From the NCBI RefSeq assembly GCF_910592395.1, contig NC_088309.1, positions 24,432,599 to 24,492,598 on the forward strand: 60,000 nt of DNA, read 5' to 3'. The position numbers and the translations under genes were made by a program. Positions 47,674 through 59,614 of this stretch are shown in pieces. Source of the stretch: Lineus longissimus. Taxonomy: Eukaryota > Nemertea > Pilidiophora > Heteronemertea > Lineidae. Within the stretch, counting starts at the first letter, position 1, and every line of letters starts with the position of its first letter. The notes under the pieces were generated by a model. It saw nothing but the letters and a program-made list of their open reading frames with translations. It made no database searches and was not told where the DNA came from.

Positions 47674-49435
47674 TCTCCTGTAATTGTACTAGCGATTGTC
47701 TGCGAGCTCAGTGTTTCCTTATCTGATCAAATGTTCTCAAAGGCTGAAGGACAGCTTACCAGTATCGCTCCGAGATATTTCGACAGCCGATCATTAAAAT
47801 AACCAGCTGGTTAAAATTGATGACCGAGCTTTTCAAAGTGCAGCAGACCCCAGTTATGTCATCTCCCCTGAACACACAAACGCACTTTGAACAGTAAAGT
47901 TGCATAATGACAAGAGTAATATGAATAAGTTTTAAATGACATTCCAAAGCAGGATACGTGCACGCCTTTTAAAGACATTTTCAGCACATTAAAAGTCCGA
48001 CCGCTCAAATCCATCGTTCAAAAGCCAAGAAATGAAATTAAATTGAAAGCTGATCTAATCTTAGAACTGACATAATCCTGGAGACATGGTTCGGTTTGAT
48101 TATATATCCATCGTTGAATCATGTAGCCATATTTTGAAAATAAAATTGAAAGGAGGTCAAATCTCGTAAAGATTGCCGTTTTTGACACAGTTCATGTAAC
48201 GGATGGACTCGCAGATCCTTAGCTTGGGCTGTAACTCCTTTTCATCAAAATGAATATTATAGGTCTAGATCAGCCTTTGTATTAAACCCAACGTAAGTTC
48301 TAAAACGCACTTTCGAAAAATCCCGAAACTTCCACCTTTTTGAAAATCTGTTCAGTTCCCAGGGAGTTTCTCACCAGTATAAAGGATTCGACAGAAGAAG
48401 CAAAAACATTCGGATCTTATAAATAATACGCGTACATATCGATGATCATTCGAGACCTCGTCTTCTGATGCTGATCAATCAGACTGACGTTACACAATGG
48501 GGTTTTCCATTGTTTGATCAGGCAATTTAGCATCAACTCTCTTGTCTATTTCGAGCATTCTATTAATGTTCAATGCTGAAAAGTTACCTTTATTTCTCTG
48601 TTGAACGTTCCGAAATAGAATCATGTAGCTCCCAGAATATCAGAGTATTGTAAACTACACGTGTATAAGTTCATAAGTTCAGATGTACAGAGGACAGTGC
48701 AACCAACTTACGGTAGCAACACAGAGGGAAAAATGTAATACAGAGAGTGTATGTACATGTAGTTTAAAATAGTCGAGTTGCATAACAAAATTGACAAACA
48801 TCTCAAAGTAGTCATTTGGTGATGGCCTTTGAGTCAATGATTGACGTACAGCGCGAATTCCGCATCCCTGTCAAGGCATTTCCAGGAGGGTAATGGTAAC
48901 GCAGGTAGTTAACCTTCAGGAAATGTAATTGCTTTCTAGGGGGATCCTTGTTCCGGATCAAGCACGGTTAAGTAGCCAATAAGGTATAGCAGCGACGATT
49001 GGGCCATGGGTGTCTTAGGGACCCGGAGGTGTCACATTATCTGATGGGAGTAACACAGTGAGCTTTTTCCGAAGCTACGTGAAACAGATTGTGTAAGTGT
49101 TGTTATACCTTTGGGTTGAGAATTCCAATACCAACTGATGGATTCAGTAGTCTCAAAGATTATCATCAGGGGGATTCTTGTTGCATGAGAAGGCTGTGTC
49201 GATTGAACTTTGTGTGTCAGCAGGGCTGGAGAGGCGGATTATCTATTGGGTGCTTTGCGAGCCGAAACGAATTACATCAGTGTTGTAATGCCGTTGTGTG
49301 AAGTTCGAGACTGCAAAGGTTATGAAGGCAACTCTTGGTTAAGAATTCGTGAATATGGTGTTTTTTTCCACCTTAACCTTGAAAATTGAATCAAACAATA
49401 CCACAATAAGTATCTTTTCTTGAATACTAAGTCTT

Positions 49436-49467
49436 AGAGGTTTTTATCAATTAATAAAAAACCTCCT
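49436..49467. repeat. AT-rich imperfect palindrome
   Basis: AGAGGTTTTTAT and ATAAAAAACCTCCT flank a short AATT centre and pair nearly completely. It lies 46 bases before the perfect hairpin at 49513-49552. Confidence 0.7.
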
Positions 49468-49512
49468 ATAGTATCGAAGCATCTGTTAATTTCACTCCAT
49501 TATCTCTTAATT

Positions 49513-49552
49513 GCCCGAAAGGCGGAACATTAAAATGTTCCGCCTTTCGGGC
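49513..49552. repeat. Perfect 19-bp hairpin
   Basis: GCCCGAAAGGCGGAACATT (49513-49531) is the exact reverse complement of 49534-49552, separated by two bases. It is GC-rich in an AT-rich setting and has no flanking gene within 1.5 kb. The origin is unknown; it could be a foldback remnant or a structured RNA element. Confidence 0.85.
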
Positions 49553-51618
49553 TATTTACTTTCAATGACATACCCTTGGCACTGATGCAACACACTCAAA
49601 CCTTGATAAAGTGAATGCCACATATTGGAAATGGTAATAGAAGTCAATGTAAAGTTACTTAACCGCCGGAAAGTTAAGTACGTCATACAGAGGTAGCTAC
49701 TTCATATATGATATCGGAGGCGGCACTCTGATGGCGGCAAATGGGTGTAGCCAAAACCTCTGAGAGGAAGAATGGGACCTTTTTAAACCATTAATGGATC
49801 GTCTTCTTCAGCGTTCGCTCTGCACTTGGAGGTTTTAGAGCGTTTTTACCTGCCACTTCGGTTAGGCATCAACTGGGTTTGTTGGTCAGAGGCTGATCCT
49901 GGTAAGGACCAGATGAGGAACCTCGGTCTTACGTTTCATTCGAAAGACACAGCATCTTCCAGTTTGCTGCAGACAGAGCTTTCTTAGATAAGATGACACC
50001 AAATAAATCTGATAACGCAAACGAAAACTATTTTAACAGCAGATTGTAAATCAATAAAACCAGCCAAACGATAATTCAACCTCCGATAAAACGTGCCGCA
50101 ATGGGTCTTTAAAAATCGATCACCGGAGAAGAATTTGAATCACTTAAACAAGTAAAATCTATCTGGGATGATGATTTCTACGTCTGAGATCTCTCGATTT
50201 AAACTCTCCTTAAGATAAAATGTCTTATTCAGCAGCACTTACGTTGGATTATCATCTTTTAAAAGGGAACGTCTTCGTCCTTGCGCAGTTAAATCGATTG
50301 TTCCCTCTGAATCAATTCCATTGCCCATTACGTCTAACTTAAATGGCTTCTGAAGACTAATAAGCATCTAAGTTAGTTATTACAGTTGGTGATTTTAAAA
50401 GCCGTTTAAGTCAGCCATTGTTTTTTTCTCTGATTCGGTTGAGCCACAGGCGTTCTCCAGTCATGCCAACGGTTACAGACCTTATACATTTTCATTCGTG
50501 TTCTATGTGCAAATGTGCGTGTACGTCTAATATTCATTAAAGATTTGTATCGACTATGAAAAAGCACGCGAATTACCCGACGAATATCTGTTTCGGACGA
50601 AATTGCTTATCTGTAATAATTATGTCACACATGTACATGTACATTTACCTATCAGAGACTGTGCAATTTATTTTCTTGACAGATAATCAGTGGAACATGT
50701 CATGAATTCAATATACATAACAAGCTATCTCATTTTGATACTGGTTTTTAAATATCCGTTTTATAGGACAGATTGCATCATCAATCATCTCAACAAATTA
50801 TGCAAGACAACAAGTAACAAGTCTAGACAAACATGACGAAGCGTTTTCGCATATCATATACCGCAGCTACATGTAGAATGGCAGAGTTTAAATGAGTTAT
50901 CGCTTTTCGTTTGAATTTATGAGCTCATCACCGTCCAAGTACTATTTTGCTGCCTTGCATTGCTTAACAGAAATCGCCTGGCCATTAACGGGTAGGATCA
51001 GTTTGGCGGTGGGAGAGATGAATACTCAATTCCACACTGGTTTTGAAGCCAAAATTTATTTGGACCTGATTACTTCTCGAAATCATCGTCCATTCGACGA
51101 GCTCTGTACTGTCATGTCCGTGCGCTTGTCAATGATTAGAGCTTGTTGTGTCATTTGCGTGCTGCACCTATCATACGCAGACCCTCACACAGGGTGATTC
51201 TATCAGTCATACTTTTTTTTCATTAGCTCCACTTTGACATTAGAGATAGAAAAGATGAAAGATGGGTGATGGCAATAAATGTTGACATGTTGTTGGTGGG
51301 CATATTCAATTGCAGGAATCTGTTCACAATTAATTTTTGTTAACCTCTTTCCATAGAACCCTTCCTATCCTTCTGACATCAACCTCTGTCACCTCCTCGG
51401 TAACATTGTTAAGGATTTCGCATTGAATCCTAATTGATTCTGACATTGCTGCAAACAACGATTTCTGCAGAGTTGCAAAGATAATTCCTGACACTTCTCA
51501 ACCCATAATCTGGTTAAGCGGTGGTTCGATATCTTCTCCCGATTTCTCGCGAAAAGTGATATATGATGGCCATTATGCCAGGCTAATTGTGTGGTGGTTG
51601 TATAGTGGCTATGATTTG

Positions 51619-51824
51619 CTTTGTTGCATCTGATATTGAAAAACCATTGCATTATAAGATTTGATCTATCCAGTATTCAAGCAAAATCTTCGCTTTGTTG
51701 GAACGGCATCTGACATGGGATTGCCATTGCCATAACTTTAATGTGATCAATCCGAGCAGAAATTTTTCGTTGCCGGAATGATGACATCTGATATTGGAAT
51801 GCCTTTGCTGTAGCATTTTATAAA
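51619..51824. repeat. Degenerate tandem repeat, about 75-bp unit
   Basis: Three diverged copies start at about 51619, 51692 and 51769. The shared pattern is GTTG...CATCTGAYATKG...ATTGC/CCTTTGC. It explains the overlapping open frames of this stretch on the minus strand. Confidence 0.5.
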
Positions 51825-52319
51825 ATACTGTAAAACTGCAAGAAGAACAAAAGCTGTCATGTAACTCGGACATGGAATTATGCACAAAAACCACGAATAT
51901 CGATGCCGTTATCCGCTGTTGACGCCAGTGACCAAGTAGAAAATAGTCCATTGATCCAGTCGCTGCAAGCCATTCGAAAAAAATGATATGGACATCATTT
52001 CCGGTCAATATCAAACTGATTCTTTTGGGTAACATTTGTGGGTTTCGTCGATCATCACCATTACGATTAAGACGTCAGTCACATATAGATGCTTTGATAT
52101 TACTCAGCGGTCGGGTCGCTTTTGATCTCCAAGTCGAGATAAAAGCTTCCGAAATAACTTTTTTCTCAAGTTGTTTAATGGCTTGATATCTTTAGCGCTT
52201 ACAAAAAGAAAGGTTGCTTCTGTGTTGTTGGTCGTATATGTCTGCCGTCAAGCTCAATGTACAAGATTCTTCGACCATAACACCGACCTTCACGGAAACT
52301 GTTAATTCCCCGAGACAGC

Positions 52320-53405
52320 TTGTAAAGAGAAGCTCCTCGCTCTTTAATCACCGAACACGATCTCTTTTTGGGGATGTTTGGAGTAGATCGGGGTCGCAGC
52401 GTCAATGTTTGCCTTAGCATCAAGACGATATAAGAGTAAGCGGGGAATGTGGGGTGAATGGCAGTCACCGTCTTACTTATATCAGTCTTAAGGTCTAATA
52501 GCCTTCATATGTGCAGTATACCACTTTTAAAGCCCTATAGGATAATATGAAAAGTCAAGGACTTAGTGCGCCCCTCTTTAGGCAGGATCCCTTCACAGAC
52601 CGTAGTCTATTCAGTGTCCGCTAGGGCGCAGAAATTCGGTCATTCATGGAACTCTGCCAATTTGCTCTCGCAATCGGTGTTTGGATTATGATTATGATTT
52701 TGCTTGTGAAACGCTGCTAAATACAAATGATTTTTTTAGTTATGTTGGCATTTTATATCGGGGTAGTTCAAGAATTTAAATCAATTTATAATAATTTATA
52801 ATAATTAGGGCCTACAACTAACCAACGGCAATCAAATATGCGACTCCGAGGAGCTACCCGGTGACGAGTGTGCGAGATGGTTGGTGACGAGATTGGTAAC
52901 TACCCCGCAAAATCGGCGCCATTTTGAAATCAGAAGTGCGACAAGAAAAAAATCTTTCTTGGTTTATGAATTGGATTGACCAAATAAGGAAAATATTTCC
53001 CCACGTGTATAGCTTACGCGCGCCGTAAAAGGAACAGTCAACACAGTTCCTGCATTGGAAGTTTAGTCCTCCATTCTTTATCGGAAAAGATCTCCAGCTA
53101 TGGATGATGAAGTACCATTGGTCACAGCGTCATGACCTGCTTTAGCATCAAGCTGATATCTGGACAAGAGGGAAATTGCAGTTCGATGCAGGTTGTTGAT
53201 AGTCGCCCATATAGGGCTTGGCCAATACACCAAATATCAGTATATAGCCATCATGACTGACCCGCAGGACAATGTCTTTATGAGATGGTCCACAAGAAGC
53301 CATTCGCCCGCTCTTCGAAGAAGATCTCTGGTGATGGAGTAGGTAGAGGTCATCACAGCGACTCAGTGTTCGCCAGTATCAAAACGAGTTGAGTGCAGGA
53401 GTTAA
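52320..53405. repeat. Degenerate interspersed repeat, three copies
   Basis: Related segments near 52320-52445, 53050-53175 and 53285-53405. The common core is CACAGCG-...-GCATCAA-ACGATAT, preceded by AAGATCTC-type sequence. Divergence is high. It is probably an old duplicated element. Confidence 0.45.
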
Positions 53406-55680
53406 TTAGCTGTTAATGGTCAATAATATTGTGAAGGGATGTAAATGGGCTTGGGGGAAGTATGTCAATTGACAAAGCTGCTATATTGAAATCAAGAAAA
53501 CTGCAGCATTATCACTTGGCTTATTTGACAACGAGTCCGACTGAGCTGTCATAAAGTCATTGAATACAAAACCAGATTACTCAAATCTAAATTTCGGTTG
53601 GCAATAATTCTAAATTTTTCACTTTAAAATCATTGGATGTGTCTTTGGGGAGAGAAAGTTTCCATAATCCTGTTGAGAAACCTTAAATGTTTCATCGATT
53701 CCCAAATGTAGGCACACTGTCAACCGTGTTTATTTCAGAATCCGATCTGTGGTAATCAGCTTATATGTGATCTTGTTGCAAAGACATGCCCTTTACCCAA
53801 GAGAAAATAAAATTTAACAAAATACATGGAGGTTACAATGTTAAGGTAGCGGAAGAACGCTGTGTACAAGATCGAGGCACAGCTGAATAGAAAATCTGCA
53901 CATAAGATAACTTATTGTATCCTCGTGTTGCAGTCGCTTCGATGCATTTTCCAGATCGAAGGATATTTTCTTTGCCAATACAGATTCCCACTACACCATT
54001 AAGTCACAGGCACGTCCCAATCAATCATTTACAGCAACCTGCAGAACATGATCATAAACACTGGCCATCAAAGAGTAAAAAGTTTATAATTTCTTTTGCA
54101 AGATTTGGCAGTTTGCCCTATACCAGTCACCCAATAGCAGTCACCCCTTCAGAGTCGTAATATGCAACCAATCCTTTGCTAGTCTCTCATTTTATCTCAA
54201 ACTGTCCGTCAAGTGGTACTAAATTCTATCTGAACAGGTATTGAGGAATAGGCTGAACTCATTACGCTCTTGATGTAATCGTAAATTGGCTGGTTGTCCG
54301 GCAAGTGAAGAATGACAAAAGAAGATAAAGGCTCAAACAATTTATGCCTGCAGCAGATATGATGGACAATCCAGATACTGTTTGAGCGCTTGATTAGTGC
54401 ACTCTGGTTAGTGCTACAATGTACAACGTGTAGTCCATAGTGATCATCTCCATACTTTGTCCTTTCAACAGCGATGCTCAAAGATTCACTGTTCAACGTC
54501 GAACATGTACGTTCAAATGCACCTAAATCAGACCCTAAACTAATGATTATCCGTTGGAAGCCTGGCATGATTAAGGCTGATTAATTTCCCTTTCCTTCGT
54601 AATTCTAGTCTAAATGGGCGGTTTGGTCGATATCATGTGACTGTCATTTAGATGAATGTTAGACGGAGATTCTTCTTCAATCGCTTCGCTGCTCGCATGA
54701 GACATTTAAGCTTTGTATGCACCAGCATCCCGACCGTCAAGGAAAACCCTTCCTCTTTATTGGAGTAATAATACATCAAAAGGAGTTAAGTTAAGTATAA
54801 GTAAGTAACTACGTCGATTGTCATTGATCACATTAAGTGGAATTTCGCAATATAAATACGCTTACACGTAAATATCATTATCATTATATCAATGAAACTG
54901 GAATTAGCGTCATCCATAAACACGTTTGAAGACGGCAATGAGGCGACACCTGCATATAGTCAGTGTCCCACATTGTGTGATTTACAATTTCCGCAACCCG
55001 GGTTGTTTCCTTTACATGTATGTCAACGGTATCTCTCTGTCTGTATTACTAATACATGACTGTGTTTAATGGAATACATTATGTTACCTTAGCCAAGGGT
55101 AATTTTTTTAGTAGGGATCCCATGGTACGGCCAGTATCTCCGGCCGAAAGATGTAGACCTATACTGATATTTTCTTTCGTCTAAATACAGTTTATCAATG
55201 ATACGATGGTTTAACCTTTAATCAGATAAATAAGGAGATTTAATTCAATTTGCATTCACTGTATATGCATGTACTACATGGAAATATCAATTTCGAACTG
55301 TTAAATTTGAGATGGGATGGGAAACCAATTAAATCAAAACTGACATGTCAGCCATGCGTGGCCCGTTCGATAGCTGGTGTGATAGTGTCCTTTGTTATCA
55401 GGAAGCAACTTGAGTAATGATATAAGTCTGAGAGGACAACACATCATTGATCTCATGTAGACATCTTGAGAAGTTACTTAGCTAATGCACTTAAGCCGAT
55501 CAAGCATGTATATGGATGGGTTCAGGTCGTATATATTTGAACGTCATCTCTAAGTACCATAGTGGCACTTTCCACAGTTTGTAGTTTGCTCGCTAGTGCA
55601 TCATGCACATGATTCAGTATTACATGGCAGTGTTTTACACGTAACCTATATACATGTACGATATCACCGAATTCGTATCG

Positions 55681-55689
55681 CCTTTTTCA
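55681..55689. repeat. Target-site duplication, left copy
   Basis: CCTTTTTCA immediately before the left terminal inverted repeat, identical to 56255-56263. Confidence 0.85.
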
Positions 55690-56254
55690 GGGTATTCGAA
55701 AACCCTGGATCAACAAACACTGGACTGGACTGGACTCAACGTCACTGCTCACCATCGCCTGCATCAACATGGCGACAACAATGTATTGAGAAACGACGGG
55801 GAAATGGGACATGGTATCCGTCTATGCTACACTGTGCATGATATGTGCATGCTATGTACATGAGTGTAGGCGATACACTACGATGAATTATCGATATTAT
55901 CAGGCCGGTCCGGTGGCACACATCTGCCAATTTCATCATGTTAATGGCGTGTCAAGACCCACAAATCACTCAGATGTCTAGAGCAGGCACTTGTACATAT
56001 TTCTGTTTACATAATACATAACTATACCTATTCTGTCGTCGCCAATTATCGTAAAAACTACGATAAAACCCGGGCGACTTTTCGGGTGACGCCATGTTCA
56101 TGATGTTGATGATGGAATTAGGCGGGAAGAGATTCGGCAGGGTTGTGGGAATTGTATAACTTTAGAAAAATCCAGGTGGTGGAGGGCGCTGAGTCATAGT
56201 CCAGTCCAGTCCAGTCCAGTCCAGTGTTTGTTGATCCAGGGTTTTCGAATACCC
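55690..56254. mobile_element. Miniature DNA transposon (MITE) with TIRs and 9-bp TSD
   Basis: A 565-bp element. The first 47 bases (55690-55736, GGGTATTCGAAAACCC...) are a perfect reverse complement of the last 47. The inner end of each arm is a run of ACTGG units, three on the left and five on the right (right arm 56198-56254). The same nine bases, CCTTTTTCA, lie directly outside each end (55681-55689 and 56255-56263), as expected of a target-site duplication. The interior has no plausible transposase, so it is non-autonomous. A 9-bp duplication with long inverted repeats and GGG ends suggests a Mutator-like (or Merlin-like) source; this family call is tentative. Confidence 0.9.
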
Positions 56255-56263
56255 CCTTTTTCA
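56255..56263. repeat. Target-site duplication, right copy
   Basis: CCTTTTTCA immediately after the right terminal inverted repeat, identical to 55681-55689. Confidence 0.85.
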
Positions 56264-59200
56264 TGTATGTTGTTTTGTATTACATATAGCCAATGCTAGC
56301 TTACCATCGGTATTAGGTTTCGGAGTCCATATTTATTCCATCTGATTGAATAGTAGAAGTCTGTAGAAAGATGAAAGACGCCGTACCCGAGGTAGGCATA
56401 TGGATGATACCGCGAGGAGAACGTCTACGGGGGACACTTCCAGTCTTTGCTACCCAACCCATCTCGTCTGTGATCCCTCTCCGGTCAGCCGGCCCATCTG
56501 CCCCGCCCGCTTGACATTTCTCCCAGGAACCTGTTATATTCCGAACAATAACCAATATAGAAAGAACCTGGTTTATGCAAACAGTTTGCAATTACACTGT
56601 ACAGCAGCTACTTGTGTGATATTGACTGACTGCTTATTTCGCCATGGTATCTGATTTATGATAGTCTGGGGAAGTGTTGGAAAGAAAATGGCCAATTTGA
56701 AGAGCAGGAAAAACAATCGTTATATTTTATCCAGAGATCTACAAGGCACATGGAACAAAACATAAAGAGTCTCTTTTTATCTCAATAGCGAGTAGCAGAT
56801 CGAGAAAGGCTTCCGTATGACGTATCCGTATCGATTTGCGTATGAAGTACATTGTACATGTATACTAGTGGTATAAATAACTTATGGAAGTTTTGATAGA
56901 CCTTTTTTCAAACTTTTCGCAACAGCACTGGTGTGTTGTTGCAGTTGCGGCTATTAAGCCCCAGGATCCCTAGCATCGCGACTTTTAATTCGCGGATCAA
57001 AACCTTTTCTCATGAAGATTTAAAAATGAAATTTGGCACATTTGAAGGGATACGCGTACATTTTGTACTTGAAAGAGTATAAAGAATTATCAAAATTCAA
57101 CCAGAAGAAAAAAGTGCTGTGCGGAAAATGTCAGTTCCAATGCACAATGGCCATTTGCTTTGCACGAATACATAGGGCCTTGACAATAAATTCGTTACCA
57201 TGGCTTCTGATCCTCCTGAGTCCCAAAATTACATATAAGAAAAAAAACCCGAGGAAATCGGCCATGTAGCTTTCGATTAGCGGCTAACGGGAGGCGGATA
57301 TTTACTTCTGAAGTCGACTACAATTACCTTCATTTCTGATTTCAGCAAACTTGGTGACGTGATTCAAGTATAATTGCCTTACTCAAGATTTCTTGTGCCA
57401 GACAATTTACAGAGACTGTTTACATACTCTACCCAAATCAGGATCTTCTCAAGGACAAGTATTTCAATCTTTGATGATGTGATTATTGAAATGGCGAAAA
57501 TAGAGTTTGGCACGACTGACACATCGGTCGTGACGGGATCTTATGATAGATCACGTTCACCTCTTATCCGGTACCGCGTATCAGTACGTTTACCCTTTCT
57601 TCACCAAGTCCATGTACCACATCTGGTCATTCTGATTTTGGAAACAGACGCAATGGCAATGTTCATTATACATGTAGCATGTGATCAGTTAAGAAACAAA
57701 CGCAATGGAAATGATTGGTATAACTTATGATTAGTTTAGAACTTCTTCTGTAAGGGAAAATGACTTCACTAATATTTTTTTCACTTGTTTATTTTCTGCT
57801 CAAAATGAAGTAATATCATCAGTCTCAAAACCTTTTTGGCTTTGAAAATTGTTCAGAATTTCGAACTGACTCTCGTGAGTCGTCGTGCTACCGGGGTTCC
57901 ACCGTAACTCTCCTCTTTTTTTCATCTTATTCCGTGTTGCGTCCTTTTTCGCGCTGATAACATTGTAACGCTGACGGCATGACGGCATGAATTCGCGATG
58001 AGGTTTATTCGAAGCCCCTACTGGTCACGTTTAATAGCGTGACATGCGGCATGATTGAATGGAGCGTGAGTCAATGAATCAATGGAAATGGTTACATGAC
58101 ATCGGAAATAGGACTCAATAAGGGGAAGCCTTTTTTGATGGATTGATGCGTATTGAACGAATTTTATATTGGACATCGTAAGGATCATTACCTACAGCAG
58201 CCATAGAATGTTTAAAGGTTCTCTAGACCACCTGTATGGTTTCGCCGTATGATCAAGACTGAGACCTACGCATCATCGTAATTACCAATCCGTATGTCTG
58301 AACCTTTTTCTCTCAAAATCTCAAACATTGTTCAAACTCTTCCCCTCGTAGGTTCGCCATCTGTTTCGATCTTTCGGCAAGGAAAATAGCTTCTGATAAT
58401 ACCATGCGTTCGGATAAAATAGGAATTAAATGTGCAGTACGTCCTTAGTACCGGTGTAACATCTGTGGTTGTTTCCCATGTGTCAGTGTTTCCAAACAAT
58501 AGGCAGCTAGAGAGACCACGACTTTTCAATAGGGGGATACACAGAAAAACTTGTTAATCTATTTTTGAGCGTTCCCAGACAATGAGGGGAAACACTCAAA
58601 AACAGAAACACTCAAAAACATTACACCGGTATTCGCCGCGTCCTTCCATTGTGATGACAGCAATTGAAATTGGTGAAAAGTGCATGTTGATCTTTAATCC
58701 AGGTCAACCAGTAATTCCCATCAAGCATGGAAAGACCAGGTTAACTTAAGCATATTTATTTCTTTTCACAAACTAACTTTAATACTAAATTTGAAAACAT
58801 GAAAAATAGCTTGTACATGTATACTGACCGATTGATTTGACCGGTGAAGCGTTTAACGTCGATGAAACGACAAAAACTAAATGCTACCGGGTCACACACT
58901 CAATATGGTTTCAACAAATATCAAAACAAATTACGCGGTGCACCCGATATTGTAAACAGAACGGTGACAGAATACTGATGGGCTCTGTGTTGACATACTA
59001 GCGGAGATCAAATAACCACTATAATCCCCATATCCCCCTCAATGGAATGTCGGTATTTTCATGCCACGATAATAGGATATTTTGGTTTCAGTTGTAATTT
59101 GTTTGTTCGTGATCACGGTGCGTGTGATGATCTGAATACCCCCGTAAAATGATATCGATCACTAATTTCCGATAGTAAAGGCCGTGCGAAATAAAAGGTT

Positions 59201-59614
59201 GGTTATTGCATCTTATTTTCAGGAAGGGGAGGGGAGGAAAGCTAGGGGGGGGGGGGGTCTCTCAAACATATTGTGGTGATATTTGTTTGAAGAGATCATT
59301 GTGGTTCTTATGATAAGCAATTGACAATAAGTGGTGCATGGAATCAATTAAGGTATGATCGTTCATTGTTTGTTGATGGTGATTGAATTTGAATTGTTAG
59401 CAAATAGAAAGCAATATGTGTCTGTTTGTATTGCTTTTCTGCAATAGCTTATGGTCAAATATCCGATATAGCTACGGAATGATTATTCTTTATCATAATG
59501 TCATTGCATCATATCATCATTTTGCATTCAAGTGCACGACGTGGTGGGATTAGAAAAGCTGGAAAATACAAATTCAAAGAGTAATCTGTACTTTGCGAGA
59601 AGCTCCTAGGCACT
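56264..59614. other. Intergenic, no convincing gene
   Basis: About 3.3 kb with no recognisable coding sequence. The only structured sequence seen is the dispersed repeat copy at 58508-58629 and a G run near 59247-59259. Confidence 0.5.
58508..58629. repeat. Dispersed repeat, copy 2
   Basis: Same orientation and ends as 40395-40522. The inner part can fold: TTTTTGAGCGTT pairs with AACACTCAAAAA. An ACAGAAACACTCAAAAACA stretch is a short duplication within the copy. Confidence 0.75.

Larger units (their letters stand above)
47674..55680. other. Intergenic, no convincing gene
   Basis: About 8 kb in which I recognise no gene. It contains the promoter side of the FMRFamide-receptor-like gene, two neighbouring hairpins at 49.44-49.55 kb and degenerate repeats at 51.6-51.8 and 52.3-53.4 kb. 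Open frames of 119-127 codons at 51652-52035 and 54209-54568 (minus) show no domain. Confidence 0.5.

Noticed and set aside
49513-49552. Bacterial contamination (rho-independent terminator)
   Set aside because: The flanks have no bacterial genes or coding density and match the rest of the window in character.
51652-52035. 127-codon open frame, minus strand
   Set aside because: It arises from the degenerate 75-bp tandem repeat; no family resemblance.
54209-54568. 119-codon open frame, minus strand
   Set aside because: No motif, no neighbouring exon, composition not gene-like.
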